NCBI RefSeq assembly: GCF_000158955.1 | Contig: NZ_GG657757.1 | Location: forward strand, 7,465,447 to 7,529,446 | Direction of reading: 5' to 3' | DNA from: Streptomyces viridochromogenes DSM 40736 | GTDB taxonomy: Bacteria; Actinomycetota; Actinomycetes; Streptomycetales; Streptomycetaceae | Length of the DNA stretch: 64,000 bases | Shown here: piece by piece, positions 37,256 to 45,138 of the stretch | Position numbering within the stretch: position 1 is the stretch's first letter | How the letters are laid out: each line of letters opens with the position of its first letter | The notes under the pieces: generated by a model | The model's input: only the letters and a program-made list of their open reading frames with translations | Database searches by the model: none | Told to the model about the DNA's origin: nothing | Program-made: the position numbers and the translations under genes

Positions 37256-38506
37256 ATGGCCGTGCAACCGTGGTTCGAGGACGCCAAGCTGGGGATCTTC
37301 ATCCACTGGGGCGTCTACGCCGTCGACGGCGTGCAGGAGTCCTGGTCGTTCTACGACGACATCGTCCCCTACGACCAGTACATGTCCCAGCTCGACCGCT
37401 TCACGGCATCCCGCTACGACCCGCGCGACTGGGCGAAGCTCTTCGCGCGGGCCGGGGCCCGGTACGCCGTGCTGACCAGCCGTCACCACGACGGCGTCGC
37501 CCTGTGGGACACCGCCCACGGCGACCTGAACGTGGGCCGCGACCTGATCGCCGGCTACGCCGAGGCCCTGCGCGAGCAGGACCTGAAGGTCGGCCTCTAC
37601 TACTCGCACTCGGACTGGAGCCACCCCGACTACGCCTCCACCCGCAAGCCCGGCCGCCCGCCGGAGCTGGAGGACAACCGCTACTCGGAGGTCGCCGCCG
37701 AGCACGAGGACCTGGAAGCCTGGGAGAGGTTCCTCGCCTACCGGGACGGCCAGATCCGCGAACTCACCTCCCGCTACAAGCCGGACCTGATGTGGTTCGA
37801 CGGCGAGTGGGACCGCAGCGAGGAGCAGTGGCGGATCCCCGAGCTGGCCGCCATGATCCGCTCCGAGGTCCCCGACGTCGTCTTCAACGCCCGGATGCTC
37901 AGCGAGGGCGACTACGCGACGCCGGAACAGGGCGCGCCCGTCATACCGCCCGAGGGCCCCTGGGAGCTGTGCCTGACCATCAACGACTCCTGGGGCCACC
38001 AGCACCACGACCACAACCACAAGTCGGCCGACCAGCTGATCCGCTACTTCACCGAGACCATCGGCGGGGGAGGCAACCTGCTCCTGAGCGTCGGCCCGCG
38101 CGAGGACGGCACGATCCCGGCCGAGCAGGCGGAGCGGCTGCACGGGCTCGGCGACTGGATCGCCGAGCACGCGGAGGCGGTGTACGGCACGGTACGGGGA
38201 CTCCCGCAGGGCCACCACTACGGCCCGAGCACCCTGTCGAAGGACCGCCGCACCCTCTACCTCGTGCTCTTCGACGCCCCGCGCGCCGAGATCAACGTCC
38301 GCGGCCTGCTGAGCAAGGTCCGCAGGGTCTCGGTCCTCGGCAGCGGAACGGAACTGGGCCACCGTGTCACCGGCGGCCTCCACGAGACCCCCGGCATCCT
38401 CTGGATCGACCCGCCGGCGGCGCCGGACCTCGACCCGCACGCCACGGTCCTGGCCGTCGAACTGGAAGGGGAGCTGGAGCTGTACCGCGGAGCCGGACGG
38501 TTCTGA
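37256..38506 (+). CDS. Alpha-L-fucosidase, glycoside hydrolase family 29
   Basis: Cytoplasmic GH29 enzyme of 416 residues. N-terminal signatures are WFEDAKLGIFIHWGVYAV and VLTSRHHDGVALWD. The nucleophile aspartate is in LMWFDGEWD (about residue 181), and GGGGNLLLSVGPREDGTIP is conserved. It removes terminal fucose. Translation is probably coupled to GH38 (3-bp gap). Fucosidase, mannosidase and galactosidase together point to N-glycan-like or plant glycan oligosaccharides. A strong terminator follows at 38530. Confidence 0.94.
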   Translation: MAVQPWFEDAKLGIFIHWGVYAVDGVQESWSFYDDIVPYDQYMSQLDRFTASRYDPRDWAKLFARAGARYAVLTSRHHDGVALWDTAHGDLNVGRDLIAGYAEALREQDLKVGLYYSHSDWSHPDYASTRKPGRPPELEDNRYSEVAAEHEDLEAWERFLAYRDGQIRELTSRYKPDLMWFDGEWDRSEEQWRIPELAAMIRSEVPDVVFNARMLSEGDYATPEQGAPVIPPEGPWELCLTINDSWGHQHHDHNHKSADQLIRYFTETIGGGGNLLLSVGPREDGTIPAEQAERLHGLGDWIAEHAEAVYGTVRGLPQGHHYGPSTLSKDRRTLYLVLFDAPRAEINVRGLLSKVRRVSVLGSGTELGHRVTGGLHETPGILWIDPPAAPDLDPHATVLAVELEGELELYRGAGRF

Positions 38507-38529
38507 CGAAAGTTTAGGAAAGCGGTAAG

Positions 38530-38571
38530 CGGCCTGCTCACGGCGGTATGTGGACGCCCGTGAGCAGGCCG
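38530..38571. terminator. Strong terminator hairpin after GH29
   Basis: Perfect 14-bp stem, CGGCCTGCTCACGG with CCGTGAGCAGGCCG, around a 14-nt loop, followed by GTTCGCCTT. It lies 23 bp after the GH29 stop and isolates the glycan genes from the sulfotransferase gene. Confidence 0.85.
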
Positions 38572-38648
38572 GTTCGCCTTCCCGACACCTTCAGTTCGCC
38601 CGGTCCCCCTGGGATGCGGAACGCACAACTCGAAAGAAAGGTGTCACC

Positions 38649-39518
38649 GTGCGAGACCCGCGTATGGCTGCGATCGGCAAGGGACTGAAGCGTCGCGGAA
38701 GGCTGGTGATGCAGGCGGTCAGTCCACCGCGCCGGGATCTCGACGCCATCCCGGGCCCCCGCCCGGCCCCCGACACCTACACCGCCCCGCTCGCCCCCCG
38801 GCTGGTGGAAGCTCCGGTCTTCGTCCTGTCGTCGGTGCGCTCCGGTTCGACCCTGCTGCGTGTCCTGCTCAACAGCCACAGCCGCATCCGCGCCCCGCAC
38901 GAGATGCACCTGCGCACCGTGCACGTCAACCTGTCCCGCGACTTCACCGCGGAGGCCATGCGGGCCCTCGACCTCGACAAGGACGAGCTGGAACACGTGC
39001 TGTGGGACCGGGTGCTGCACCTCGAACTCATCCGCAGCGGCAAGGACCTCATCGTCGACAAGACCCCGCCGAACACCCTCATCTGGCCCCGGCTGCGCCG
39101 ATGTTGGCCGCACGCCCGCTACATCCTGCTGCTCCGCCACCCCGGCGCGGTCGTCACGTCCCTGACCGCCCGCCGCACCGACCCGGATCACGAGGCCGTG
39201 CGCGCCGAGGTCCTCGACTACAGCGAGAAGCTGGAGGAGGCCCGCCAGAACCTCGACCCCCACGTGATGACGTACGAGGAGCTCACCGCCGCACCGGAGC
39301 GGGCCACCAGGGGCGTCTGCGAGTACCTCGGCGTCCCCTGGGAGCCCGGGATGCTCGACTACGGCAGCAAGGACCACGGCACGTTCCGCCCCCAGCTCGG
39401 CGACTGGTCCAGCACCATCAAGTCCGGCCGCATCCAGTCGGCCCGCACCGCCGCCCCGGACGTCGACCTGCCCCCACGCCTGGAGGAACTGGCCCGGGCG
39501 TGGGGCTACGGCGCCTAG
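38649..39518 (+). CDS. PAPS-dependent sulfotransferase family protein
   Basis: Cytosolic sulfotransferase of 289 residues from GTG 38649 (ATG 38664 is an alternative). The PAPS 5'-phosphosulfate loop is FVLSSVRSGSTLLRVLL (about residue 58) and the 3'-phosphate region is ARYILLLRHPGAVVTSL. It would move sulfate onto a hydroxyl or amine of a small molecule or carrier-bound acyl chain. The acceptor is unknown. Its stop overlaps the stop of the convergent ATP-grasp gene (shared CTAG). The PPTase/PptH pair beyond suggests a link to carrier-protein chemistry (inference). Confidence 0.87.
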   Translation: MRDPRMAAIGKGLKRRGRLVMQAVSPPRRDLDAIPGPRPAPDTYTAPLAPRLVEAPVFVLSSVRSGSTLLRVLLNSHSRIRAPHEMHLRTVHVNLSRDFTAEAMRALDLDKDELEHVLWDRVLHLELIRSGKDLIVDKTPPNTLIWPRLRRCWPHARYILLLRHPGAVVTSLTARRTDPDHEAVRAEVLDYSEKLEEARQNLDPHVMTYEELTAAPERATRGVCEYLGVPWEPGMLDYGSKDHGTFRPQLGDWSSTIKSGRIQSARTAAPDVDLPPRLEELARAWGYGA

Positions 39519-40642
39519 AGCCGCACGGCCTCGACCGCGCCCCGCACGGCGGCCCCGACGGAGTCGACCGGCATCGCCGGCAGCGGCTCCGTCGGCTCCG
39601 ACCGCTGCTGCGGCAGCGACACCGGCCGCACCGGACGCAGCCCCGACACCACCGTGTAGTCCTGGCCGAGGAACGGCGGCGCCATCTCGCCGGGGTCCTC
39701 GCCGAGCGCCAGCTGCACGGCGGCCCAGGGGGCGTTGACCCCGCACAGCGCCAGCTGGTGCAGGCCGCCGGCCGGGCGGGTGTTGACGTCCATGAGGACC
39801 GGCCGGTCGCCGAACATCCGGAACTGGATGTTGGACAGGTAGTGCAGGCCGAAGCCCTCCGCGATCCGCCGGGCCGGGTCCAGCCACTGCTCGTGCAGCG
39901 TGAAGCCCCGGCGGCGCCCGTTCTTGGTGCGGCCCACGGCCAGCCGGACCCGGCCGTCCGGACCGGTCAGGCAGTCCACCGACACCTCGGGCTGCTCCAG
40001 ACGCGGCATCACCAGCCAGTCGACCGGCTCCTCGGCCTGCCGCAGCGCCTGAAGCACCAGGTCGAGCGGCACGTACGGGCTGGGGAACCCGCTCAGCTGC
40101 GTCAGCGAGAAGGGCGTGCGCGTGATCACGCGGAAGCCCACCCCGCCCGCCCCGGACGCCGGTTTGAAGCACGCCCTGTGCCCGTCGGCCTCCAGCTCCT
40201 CGACAGCGGCGACGAGTTCTTCGCCCGACCGGACCCGGTACCACGGCGGTACCGGCACGCCGATCGCCTGAACCGCCTCGTAGGCGATCACCTTGTCGTG
40301 GAAGACGGCCACCGCCTCGGGCGGCGGCGCCAGCACCGCCGTACCGGCCGCCTCGAACTCGGCGCGGTGGGCCACGACCGCCGACTGGTGCAGCCGGGGC
40401 ACGAACACGTCGATACCCCGCCGCGCGCACTGGTCCAGCGCGTACTCGACGTACCCGGCCGGGGACAGGCCCTCGGGCTCCAGCTCGGCGGTGTCCGCGG
40501 CGGCGAGCACGGGGGAGTCGGGGTCGCCGTGGGTGGCATGGATCTCGACGGCCCGGTCGCTGGGATTTCTCCGCAGCTGATCCATGAAGAACACGTTCTC
40601 CGCGTACGTGCGGTTGAGCCAGACGCGTACGCGAGAGACCAT
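39515..40642 (-). CDS. ATP-grasp domain protein
   Basis: A 375-residue carboxylate-amine/thiol ligase-type protein. It has an N-terminal preATP-grasp Rossmann-like domain, then the ATP-grasp fold with HRACFKPASGAGGVGFRVI (lysine and glycine-rich loop) and the Mg-binding end FGDRPVLMDVNTRPAGGLHQ. About 50 Pro-rich residues close the protein. Such enzymes ligate an amine to an acyl phosphate; the substrate cannot be read. ATG 40642 follows AAAGGCGG. It converges on the sulfotransferase and is divergent from the PptH-like gene, an arrangement I recall as conserved near the PPTase in other Streptomyces. Confidence 0.85.
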   Translation of the reverse strand: MVSRVRVWLNRTYAENVFFMDQLRRNPSDRAVEIHATHGDPDSPVLAAADTAELEPEGLSPAGYVEYALDQCARRGIDVFVPRLHQSAVVAHRAEFEAAGTAVLAPPPEAVAVFHDKVIAYEAVQAIGVPVPPWYRVRSGEELVAAVEELEADGHRACFKPASGAGGVGFRVITRTPFSLTQLSGFPSPYVPLDLVLQALRQAEEPVDWLVMPRLEQPEVSVDCLTGPDGRVRLAVGRTKNGRRRGFTLHEQWLDPARRIAEGFGLHYLSNIQFRMFGDRPVLMDVNTRPAGGLHQLALCGVNAPWAAVQLALGEDPGEMAPPFLGQDYTVVSGLRPVRPVSLPQQRSEPTEPLPAMPVDSVGAAVRGAVEAVRL

Positions 40643-40908
40643 GCAGGCCGCCTTTCACGGTTCGCGGGCAGGGCTGAGCAGCCCGTGCCCGGGCAGGAAA
40701 ATGGAGGGTCACCAAACCGCCCCTGAAAAAGGGGAAGTTCCTAGCGGTGGTGGTGGGGCAGATCATACGGCTTCGGCGGGCCGTCTCGTGCAACGCGGGG
40801 GTTACGGATTTCGGGGGGACCCCCGTGGGGCCGCCTTGTCCCCGACGCGGGGATGTGATCTCGTGGGTGCGTTCGCGCAGGCGCGCGGAGGGGCGGAGGG
40901 GGCGAGAG
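40643..40908. other. Divergent intergenic region ATP-grasp / pptH
   Basis: No gene is supported here. It contains a small hairpin CCCCT-GAAAA-AGGGG at 40720-40734 and a second GC-rich inverted repeat around 40815-40835 (GGGGGGACCCCC). An in-frame extension of the downstream gene to GTG 40747 exists, but the translated sequence does not look like family protein. Confidence 0.5.
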
Positions 40909-41769
40909 GTGACGTCGACGGCCGGGGGAGCCGGACAGCTGCTGGCCATCAGCGATCTGCACATCGGCTACCCGGAGAACCGCGCCCTCGTCGAGGGGAT
41001 GCGGCCCGGGACCGAGGACGACTGGCTCCTCGTGGCCGGTGACGTCGCGGAGACCGTCGCCGACATCCGCTGGACGCTCAAGACCCTCGCGGGCCGCTTC
41101 CGCAAGGTCGTCTGGGTGCCCGGCAACCACGAGCTGTGGACCCATCCGAGCGACTCGGTCACCCTGCGCGGCGTCGCCCGGTACGAGTACCTGGTCGAGC
41201 TGTGCCGGGAACTCGGCGTGACGACACCCGAGGACCCCTACCCGGTCTGGGAGGGCCCCGGCGGCCCCGTGGCCGTCGCCCCGCTCTTCACGCTGTACGA
41301 CTACTCGTTCCTGCCGGCCGGGTGCGCCACCAAGGAACAGGGTCTGAAGTACGCCCACGGCACGGGCATCGTGTGCACCGACGAGTACCTGCTGCACCCC
41401 GACCCGTACCCGAGCCGGGAGGCCTGGTGCCGGGCCCGGATCGCCGAGACCGAACGCAGACTCGCCGAACTGCCCGGGGACCTGCCCGTGATCCCGGTCA
41501 ACCACTACCCGCTGGACCGGCACCCCATGGACGTCCTGTGGCACCCCGAGTTCGCCATGTGGTGCGGCACCGACCTGACCGCCGACTGGCACCGCAGGTT
41601 CCGTGTCCACACGATGGTCTACGGCCATCTGCACATCCCGCGCACCACGTGGCACGACGGCGTGCGCTTCGAGGAGGTGTCGGTGGGCTACCCCCGCGAG
41701 TGGCGCAAGCGGCCCGGGGAGCCGGGACGGCTGCGGCGCATCCTGCCGAGGGAGGACGAGGAGCAGTGA
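40909..41769 (+). CDS. PptH-like metallophosphoesterase (4'-phosphopantetheine hydrolase candidate)
   Basis: Calcineurin-type phosphoesterase of 286 residues with all metal motifs: ISDLHIGYPENR, VAGDVAET, VPGNHELWTHPS, PVNHYPLDRHP and VYGHLHIPRTT. It overlaps the PPTase gene by 4 bp (GTGA). In Mycobacterium tuberculosis the same pairing, PptH (Rv2795c) next to PptT, is known, and PptH removes 4'-phosphopantetheine from carrier proteins, opposing the PPTase. By position and family this is the likely role here. GTG 40909 follows a GGAGG/GAGAG-rich leader. Confidence 0.82.
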   Translation: MTSTAGGAGQLLAISDLHIGYPENRALVEGMRPGTEDDWLLVAGDVAETVADIRWTLKTLAGRFRKVVWVPGNHELWTHPSDSVTLRGVARYEYLVELCRELGVTTPEDPYPVWEGPGGPVAVAPLFTLYDYSFLPAGCATKEQGLKYAHGTGIVCTDEYLLHPDPYPSREAWCRARIAETERRLAELPGDLPVIPVNHYPLDRHPMDVLWHPEFAMWCGTDLTADWHRRFRVHTMVYGHLHIPRTTWHDGVRFEEVSVGYPREWRKRPGEPGRLRRILPREDEEQ

Positions 41770-42425
41770 TCGAGGAACTGCTGCCGCAGTCCGTGGTCGC
41801 CGTCGAGGCGTTCGGCCACGACGGCGCGGACACACCGCTGTTCCCCGAGGAGGCGGCGCTCGTGGCGCGGGCGGTCGACAAACGCCGCCGGGAGTTCGCC
41901 GTCGTCCGCTCCTGCGCCCGCCGTGCCATGGAGAAGCTCGGCGTGCCGCCGCAGCCGATCCTGCCTGGGGAGCGCGGCGCCCCGGGCTGGCCGCCCGGGC
42001 TGGCCGGCAGCATGACCCACTGCGACGGCTACTGCGCCGCCGCGCTGGTCCGCGCCGCCGACCTGGCCTCCCTGGGCATCGACGCCGAGGCCCACGGCCC
42101 GCTGCCCGAGGGCGTCCTGCCCTCGGTGTCCCTGCCGTCGGAGGCGGAACGCCTGCGCCGGCTCGCGGCCCGGCGCCCCGACATCCACTGGGACCGGCTG
42201 CTGTTCAGTGCGAAGGAGTCCGTCTATAAGGCGTGGTTCCCCCTCACCGGGCAGTGGCTGGACTTCATGGAGGCCGACATCGAGCTCACCGAGGACGGCG
42301 CCTTCCGCGCCGCGCTCCTCGTCCCCGGGCCGCTGGTCGGCGGCCGCCGCCTCGACCACTTCGCCGGCCGCTGGACCGCGCAGCGGGGCCTGGTCGCGAC
42401 GGCGATCGCCGTACCGCACGCCTGA
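41766..42425 (+). CDS. 4'-phosphopantetheinyl transferase (Sfp/PptT type)
   Basis: Transfers 4'-phosphopantetheine from CoA to a serine of acyl or peptidyl carrier proteins, activating fatty acid, polyketide and nonribosomal peptide synthases. The 219-residue protein has the type II motifs LGIDAEAHGPLP (Mg-binding Asp/Glu) and LLFSAKESVYKAWFPLTG (KExxYKxW), plus a conserved GSMTHCDGYCAA. It starts at GTG 41766 inside the pptH stop. From memory it corresponds to the SCO6673 type of S. coelicolor. A weak hairpin (CGCCC-GAAG-GGGCG) lies just after, near 42437-42450. Confidence 0.92.
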   Translation: MIEELLPQSVVAVEAFGHDGADTPLFPEEAALVARAVDKRRREFAVVRSCARRAMEKLGVPPQPILPGERGAPGWPPGLAGSMTHCDGYCAAALVRAADLASLGIDAEAHGPLPEGVLPSVSLPSEAERLRRLAARRPDIHWDRLLFSAKESVYKAWFPLTGQWLDFMEADIELTEDGAFRAALLVPGPLVGGRRLDHFAGRWTAQRGLVATAIAVPHA

Positions 42426-42524
42426 CGCGGACCCCGCGCCCGAAGGGGCGAGGGGAACGGCGCGAACAGCCACGGGCAAGCCGCGGACGGACGGCCACCC
42501 GCAGCACCCGGGTTCTCCGCCGGC

Positions 42525-42767
42525 TCAGGGCCCCGGCTCCGGACACCAGCTCCGCAACAGCCGGAAGAACGCCTCCTCGTTGCCGGTCAGGCCCGCCTGT
42601 TCGAGGGCCGCTTCCGCCTCGGCGAGGACGGCGGGCGGGACGACCGGGGGCCGCCCGGAGCCGGACGGGCCCGTCTCCAGGTCGAAGGCGGCCCGGACCG
42701 TGTGCAGCAGGCGCAGATAGGCCTGGACGGCGGTGCGTTCACGGTCGGTCAGTACGGCGGTGGGCAT
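42525..42767 (-). CDS. Small helical protein linked to the ImmA/XRE pair
   Basis: An 80-residue soluble protein starting MPTAVLTDRERTAVQAYLRL from ATG 42767, preceded by GGGGAGAG. Apart from a Pro-rich middle (SGRPPVVPPAVL), it is predicted mostly helical. I do not recognise a family. It lies 176 bp beyond the ImmA/IrrE gene on the same strand, so it may be a third component of that unit. Codon usage is normal for the window, which supports it being real. Confidence 0.6.
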   Translation of the reverse strand: MPTAVLTDRERTAVQAYLRLLHTVRAAFDLETGPSGSGRPPVVPPAVLAEAEAALEQAGLTGNEEAFFRLLRSWCPEPGP

Positions 42768-42943
42768 CGGTCGGCTCTCCCCGTGTCGGCGTCGTCGGTC
42801 CCGCGCCTCGCGGCGCGCACACCCCCGCACAGAGAGGGCGCACCCCCAGCTTGCCGCCCACCACTGACAATCCGGCCCCGGCGCCGTGCGGTTCGCCCGC
42901 TCGGCGCACACGGAACGGCACGTCAGCCCCTGCGGGCGGCCGG

Positions 42944-43510
42944 TCAGCTCTGCGGCCCCGGATACCCCAGCGACGCCTCGATCCGCCCGGCCAGATGGTC
43001 CCGCTGCACCGGACCCCGAGCCGTCGAACCCGCCAGCCACGCCCGGCACTTGCTGGCGAGCAGCAGGCCGAAGGTCTCGGCCTCCTTCTCGTCGTCCAGG
43101 TCGAAGCGGGTGCGGGCGGCGACCTTCAGCACGGTGGCCTGGAGATCGGCGTCGTCGTCGAGCAGCCGGGCCGCGACGGCCGCGCCCTCGACGTGGTGGG
43201 AGCAGTGCCCGGCCTTCATATGCCACAGCTCGTGTCCAAGGATCACCAACTGGTGATCGGGAGCCGTGCGTTCCTCGATGACGACGAGGTCCTGATCGGC
43301 CATGTCGAGCCACAGCCCGCTCGCGGTCCCGGGCGGGAAGGCGGCCGTACGGAAGCGGACGGGGCGGCCACGGCGTCTGCTCATGGCGTCGCACAGCGCG
43401 GCGTACAGCTCGTCGGGCCGCGCCGGCACGGGAAGGGTCAGCTCCGCGACCAGCTCGCCGCACAGGCGGCGCATTTCCTTACCGATGCCCACAGTTCTCC
43501 CCACGGTCAC
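42944..43510 (-). CDS. ImmA/IrrE family metallo-endopeptidase
   Basis: A 188-residue putative zinc protease with the HExxH motif in ILGHELWHMKAGHCSHH. The family includes ImmA, which cleaves the ImmR repressor, and IrrE, the Deinococcus stress regulator. GTG 43510 overlaps the stop of the XRE gene (GTGA), so the protease and its likely repressor substrate are co-translated. A GTG six codons later has GGGGAG upstream and is an alternative start. Databases sometimes label it a toxin; the protease role fits the motif better. Confidence 0.88.
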   Translation of the reverse strand: MTVGRTVGIGKEMRRLCGELVAELTLPVPARPDELYAALCDAMSRRRGRPVRFRTAAFPPGTASGLWLDMADQDLVVIEERTAPDHQLVILGHELWHMKAGHCSHHVEGAAVAARLLDDDADLQATVLKVAARTRFDLDDEKEAETFGLLLASKCRAWLAGSTARGPVQRDHLAGRIEASLGYPGPQS

Positions 43511-44166
43511 GACTCGGGCCGCTTGACGCTCTCCAGGAGCATGTCCAGCCACTCCGCGACCTTGTCGCGGTGCTGGTCGGTGGGCAGCTGCGCGGCCCGC
43601 CAGGCGATGCCGCGCACGCCGTGGTCCTGCAGCAGCCGCTCCAGCGGGTCGTCGGCCGCCGCGGCCGCCTCCCGCTCGCGGTCGGCGAGCTGCTGCAGCA
43701 GCTCCTGCTCGATGTGCTGGAGGGCGCTCACGAGTGCCTCGGGGTCCTCGGCCGTGAGGAAACCGGCGTGGACCCGGAAGAACCGCTGGAGCGCGTCGCA
43801 GTGTTCCATGGTCGGCCGCCGGTCACCGTTGATGAGGGCGCCGGCCTGCTGCCGGGACATGCCCGCGCCGTCGGCGATCTCCTGCTGGGTGTATCTGCGG
43901 CCGTTGGGCTTGAGCCGGGTCCTGCGCAGCAGGTCCAGGCGCTGCAGGAATCGGGCCTGCACGTCGGGTTCGCCCGCCGGCCGGCCGCCGAGCAGGGCCT
44001 TGACCACGGGTTCCGGGACCCCGGACGCGACGGACAGACGCCCGGTGTCGAAGACCTCGGCGTGCGGCACGCCGAGCCGGTCGGTGAGTGCGGTGACACG
44101 GGCGACGACGGCCAGTAGCACGGCCGTCGGCGTGGCGCCAGGACCCTCGACGAAGCCACCCGTCAC
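43507..44166 (-). CDS. XRE family transcriptional regulator (probable ImmA/IrrE target)
   Basis: A 219-residue regulator with a central XRE-type helix-turn-helix (TQQEIADGAGMSRQQAGALI, near residue 93) followed by a longer C-terminal helical region containing QHIEQELLQQLADREREA. GTG 44166 is preferred because GGAG lies 8 nt upstream; the frame extends to 44190. Together with the overlapping metalloprotease it forms a repressor-protease switch of the ImmR/ImmA or DdrO/IrrE type. A nearby palindrome at 44277 is a candidate operator. Confidence 0.87.
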   Translation of the reverse strand: MTGGFVEGPGATPTAVLLAVVARVTALTDRLGVPHAEVFDTGRLSVASGVPEPVVKALLGGRPAGEPDVQARFLQRLDLLRRTRLKPNGRRYTQQEIADGAGMSRQQAGALINGDRRPTMEHCDALQRFFRVHAGFLTAEDPEALVSALQHIEQELLQQLADREREAAAAADDPLERLLQDHGVRGIAWRAAQLPTDQHRDKVAEWLDMLLESVKRPES

Positions 44167-44276
44167 CGACAGATCTCCTACGTCTCTCACAGGCTTCTCA
44201 CAAGTGGATGCCGTGACCTACCCCGGCGTGAACTTCCCGGAGCGTAGCCGGTGCTTCGAACTCACATCCAGGTCTC

Positions 44277-44290
44277 GCCACAACTGTGGC
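44277..44290. promoter_or_regulatory. Inverted repeat GCCACA-AC-TGTGGC in the XRE/MmyB divergent region
   Basis: Perfect 6-bp arms, 111 bp upstream of the XRE start and 115 bp upstream of the MmyB-like start. The same region also has a wide inverted pair GTCAAC (44302-44307) and GTTGAC (44328-44333). Either could be the site of the XRE repressor. The rest of 44167-44404 holds no gene. Confidence 0.45.
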
Positions 44291-44404
44291 CAATTTCAGC
44301 CGTCAACAGCCTCAGAATGCCACGATAGTTGACACGCCTCAGCCCCGGGCAGCAGGATCGGGGCGCCGCGTCAAGGCCGCACAGGCAAGAGGGGTGACCT
44401 CCCG

Positions 44405-45064
44405 ATGGCATTTCAGGCAGGAGGGCAGCGGCCGGCACCGCGGCCCGTCCCCGAGACTCCCGAAGTCCAGGCCTACCTGGAGGACTACGCCGCGCTCATG
44501 GAGGCCGTGTCCTCCCCTTCGCTCGTCGTCGACCGCTGCTGGGACGTGGTGTTGACCAACAGCGCCTTCCGGTCACTCTTCGGTGGCGTCGGCCCGCACC
44601 CGACGGCCATGCCGGGAGACAACTTCCTCAGGTTCGTACTGTTCCACCCCGAAGCGCCCGCGGTACTCGGCGAGCACGAGTCGAGCTGGTGCCTGCCGAT
44701 GCTCGCGCACCTCGCGCGAACCGTGGAGAGCCACGGTCCCGACCACGGGCTCCAGGCCATCCGCCGCGAGATCGCCCAGGACCCGATCATGGAGGCCGCC
44801 TACCGGCACGGCCTGCCGCACTGGATCCGCTCGGTCGGCGAGGCCGCCGTCGAGCAGGACGGCGCCGTACGGCCGCTGCTGCACCCGGACCCGCGCTGGG
44901 GAGCCACCGACTGCCGGATCGTCGCCGAGACGTCCAGGACACTCGGCGAACTGGGCTGCACCCGGCTCACGTTCGTCCTGCGCGAGACCCGCCGCGCCCT
45001 CTCCCGCGATCGCCGCCCGCGCCGTACCGCCTCTCATCTGAGGGTCGTCCCGGCGGTCGACTGA
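44405..45064 (+). CDS. Stand-alone MmyB-type ligand-binding domain protein
   Basis: A 219-residue protein matching the ligand-binding half of MmyB-like regulators: PEVQAYLEDYAALMEAVSSP, VVDRCWDVVLTNSAFRSLFG, NFLRFVLFHPEAP, and a PAS-like tail. Normal family members have an N-terminal XRE helix-turn-helix of about 80 residues, absent here. Upstream of ATG 44405 there is only a short Gln/Arg-rich segment and no HTH coding sequence. It may act as a ligand sensor partnering another DNA-binding protein, possibly the adjacent XRE regulator (inference). Confidence 0.75.
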   Translation: MAFQAGGQRPAPRPVPETPEVQAYLEDYAALMEAVSSPSLVVDRCWDVVLTNSAFRSLFGGVGPHPTAMPGDNFLRFVLFHPEAPAVLGEHESSWCLPMLAHLARTVESHGPDHGLQAIRREIAQDPIMEAAYRHGLPHWIRSVGEAAVEQDGAVRPLLHPDPRWGATDCRIVAETSRTLGELGCTRLTFVLRETRRALSRDRRPRRTASHLRVVPAVD

Positions 45065-45119
45065 CCGCATCCGCGCTTCCGTCCGACCCTTGTCCGTCCC
45101 ATTCCCACCGGGTGTGGTG

Positions 45120-45138
45120 TGTGACATAGTACTACTGT
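45120..45138 (+). promoter_or_regulatory. Operator/promoter overlapping the hydroxyproline operon start
   Basis: TAGTACTA, a perfect 8-bp palindrome at 45127-45134, ends 2 bp before the GTG of the first gene. There is no ribosome-binding site, so the transcript may be leaderless, with CATAGT (45125-45130) as a possible -10. The site is a good candidate for the GntR repressor at 49879. Confidence 0.5.

Noticed and set aside
42944..44166. Classical toxin-antitoxin system
   Set aside because: The motif HELWH and family point to a regulatory metalloprotease cutting its XRE partner, not to a toxin neutralised by an antitoxin.
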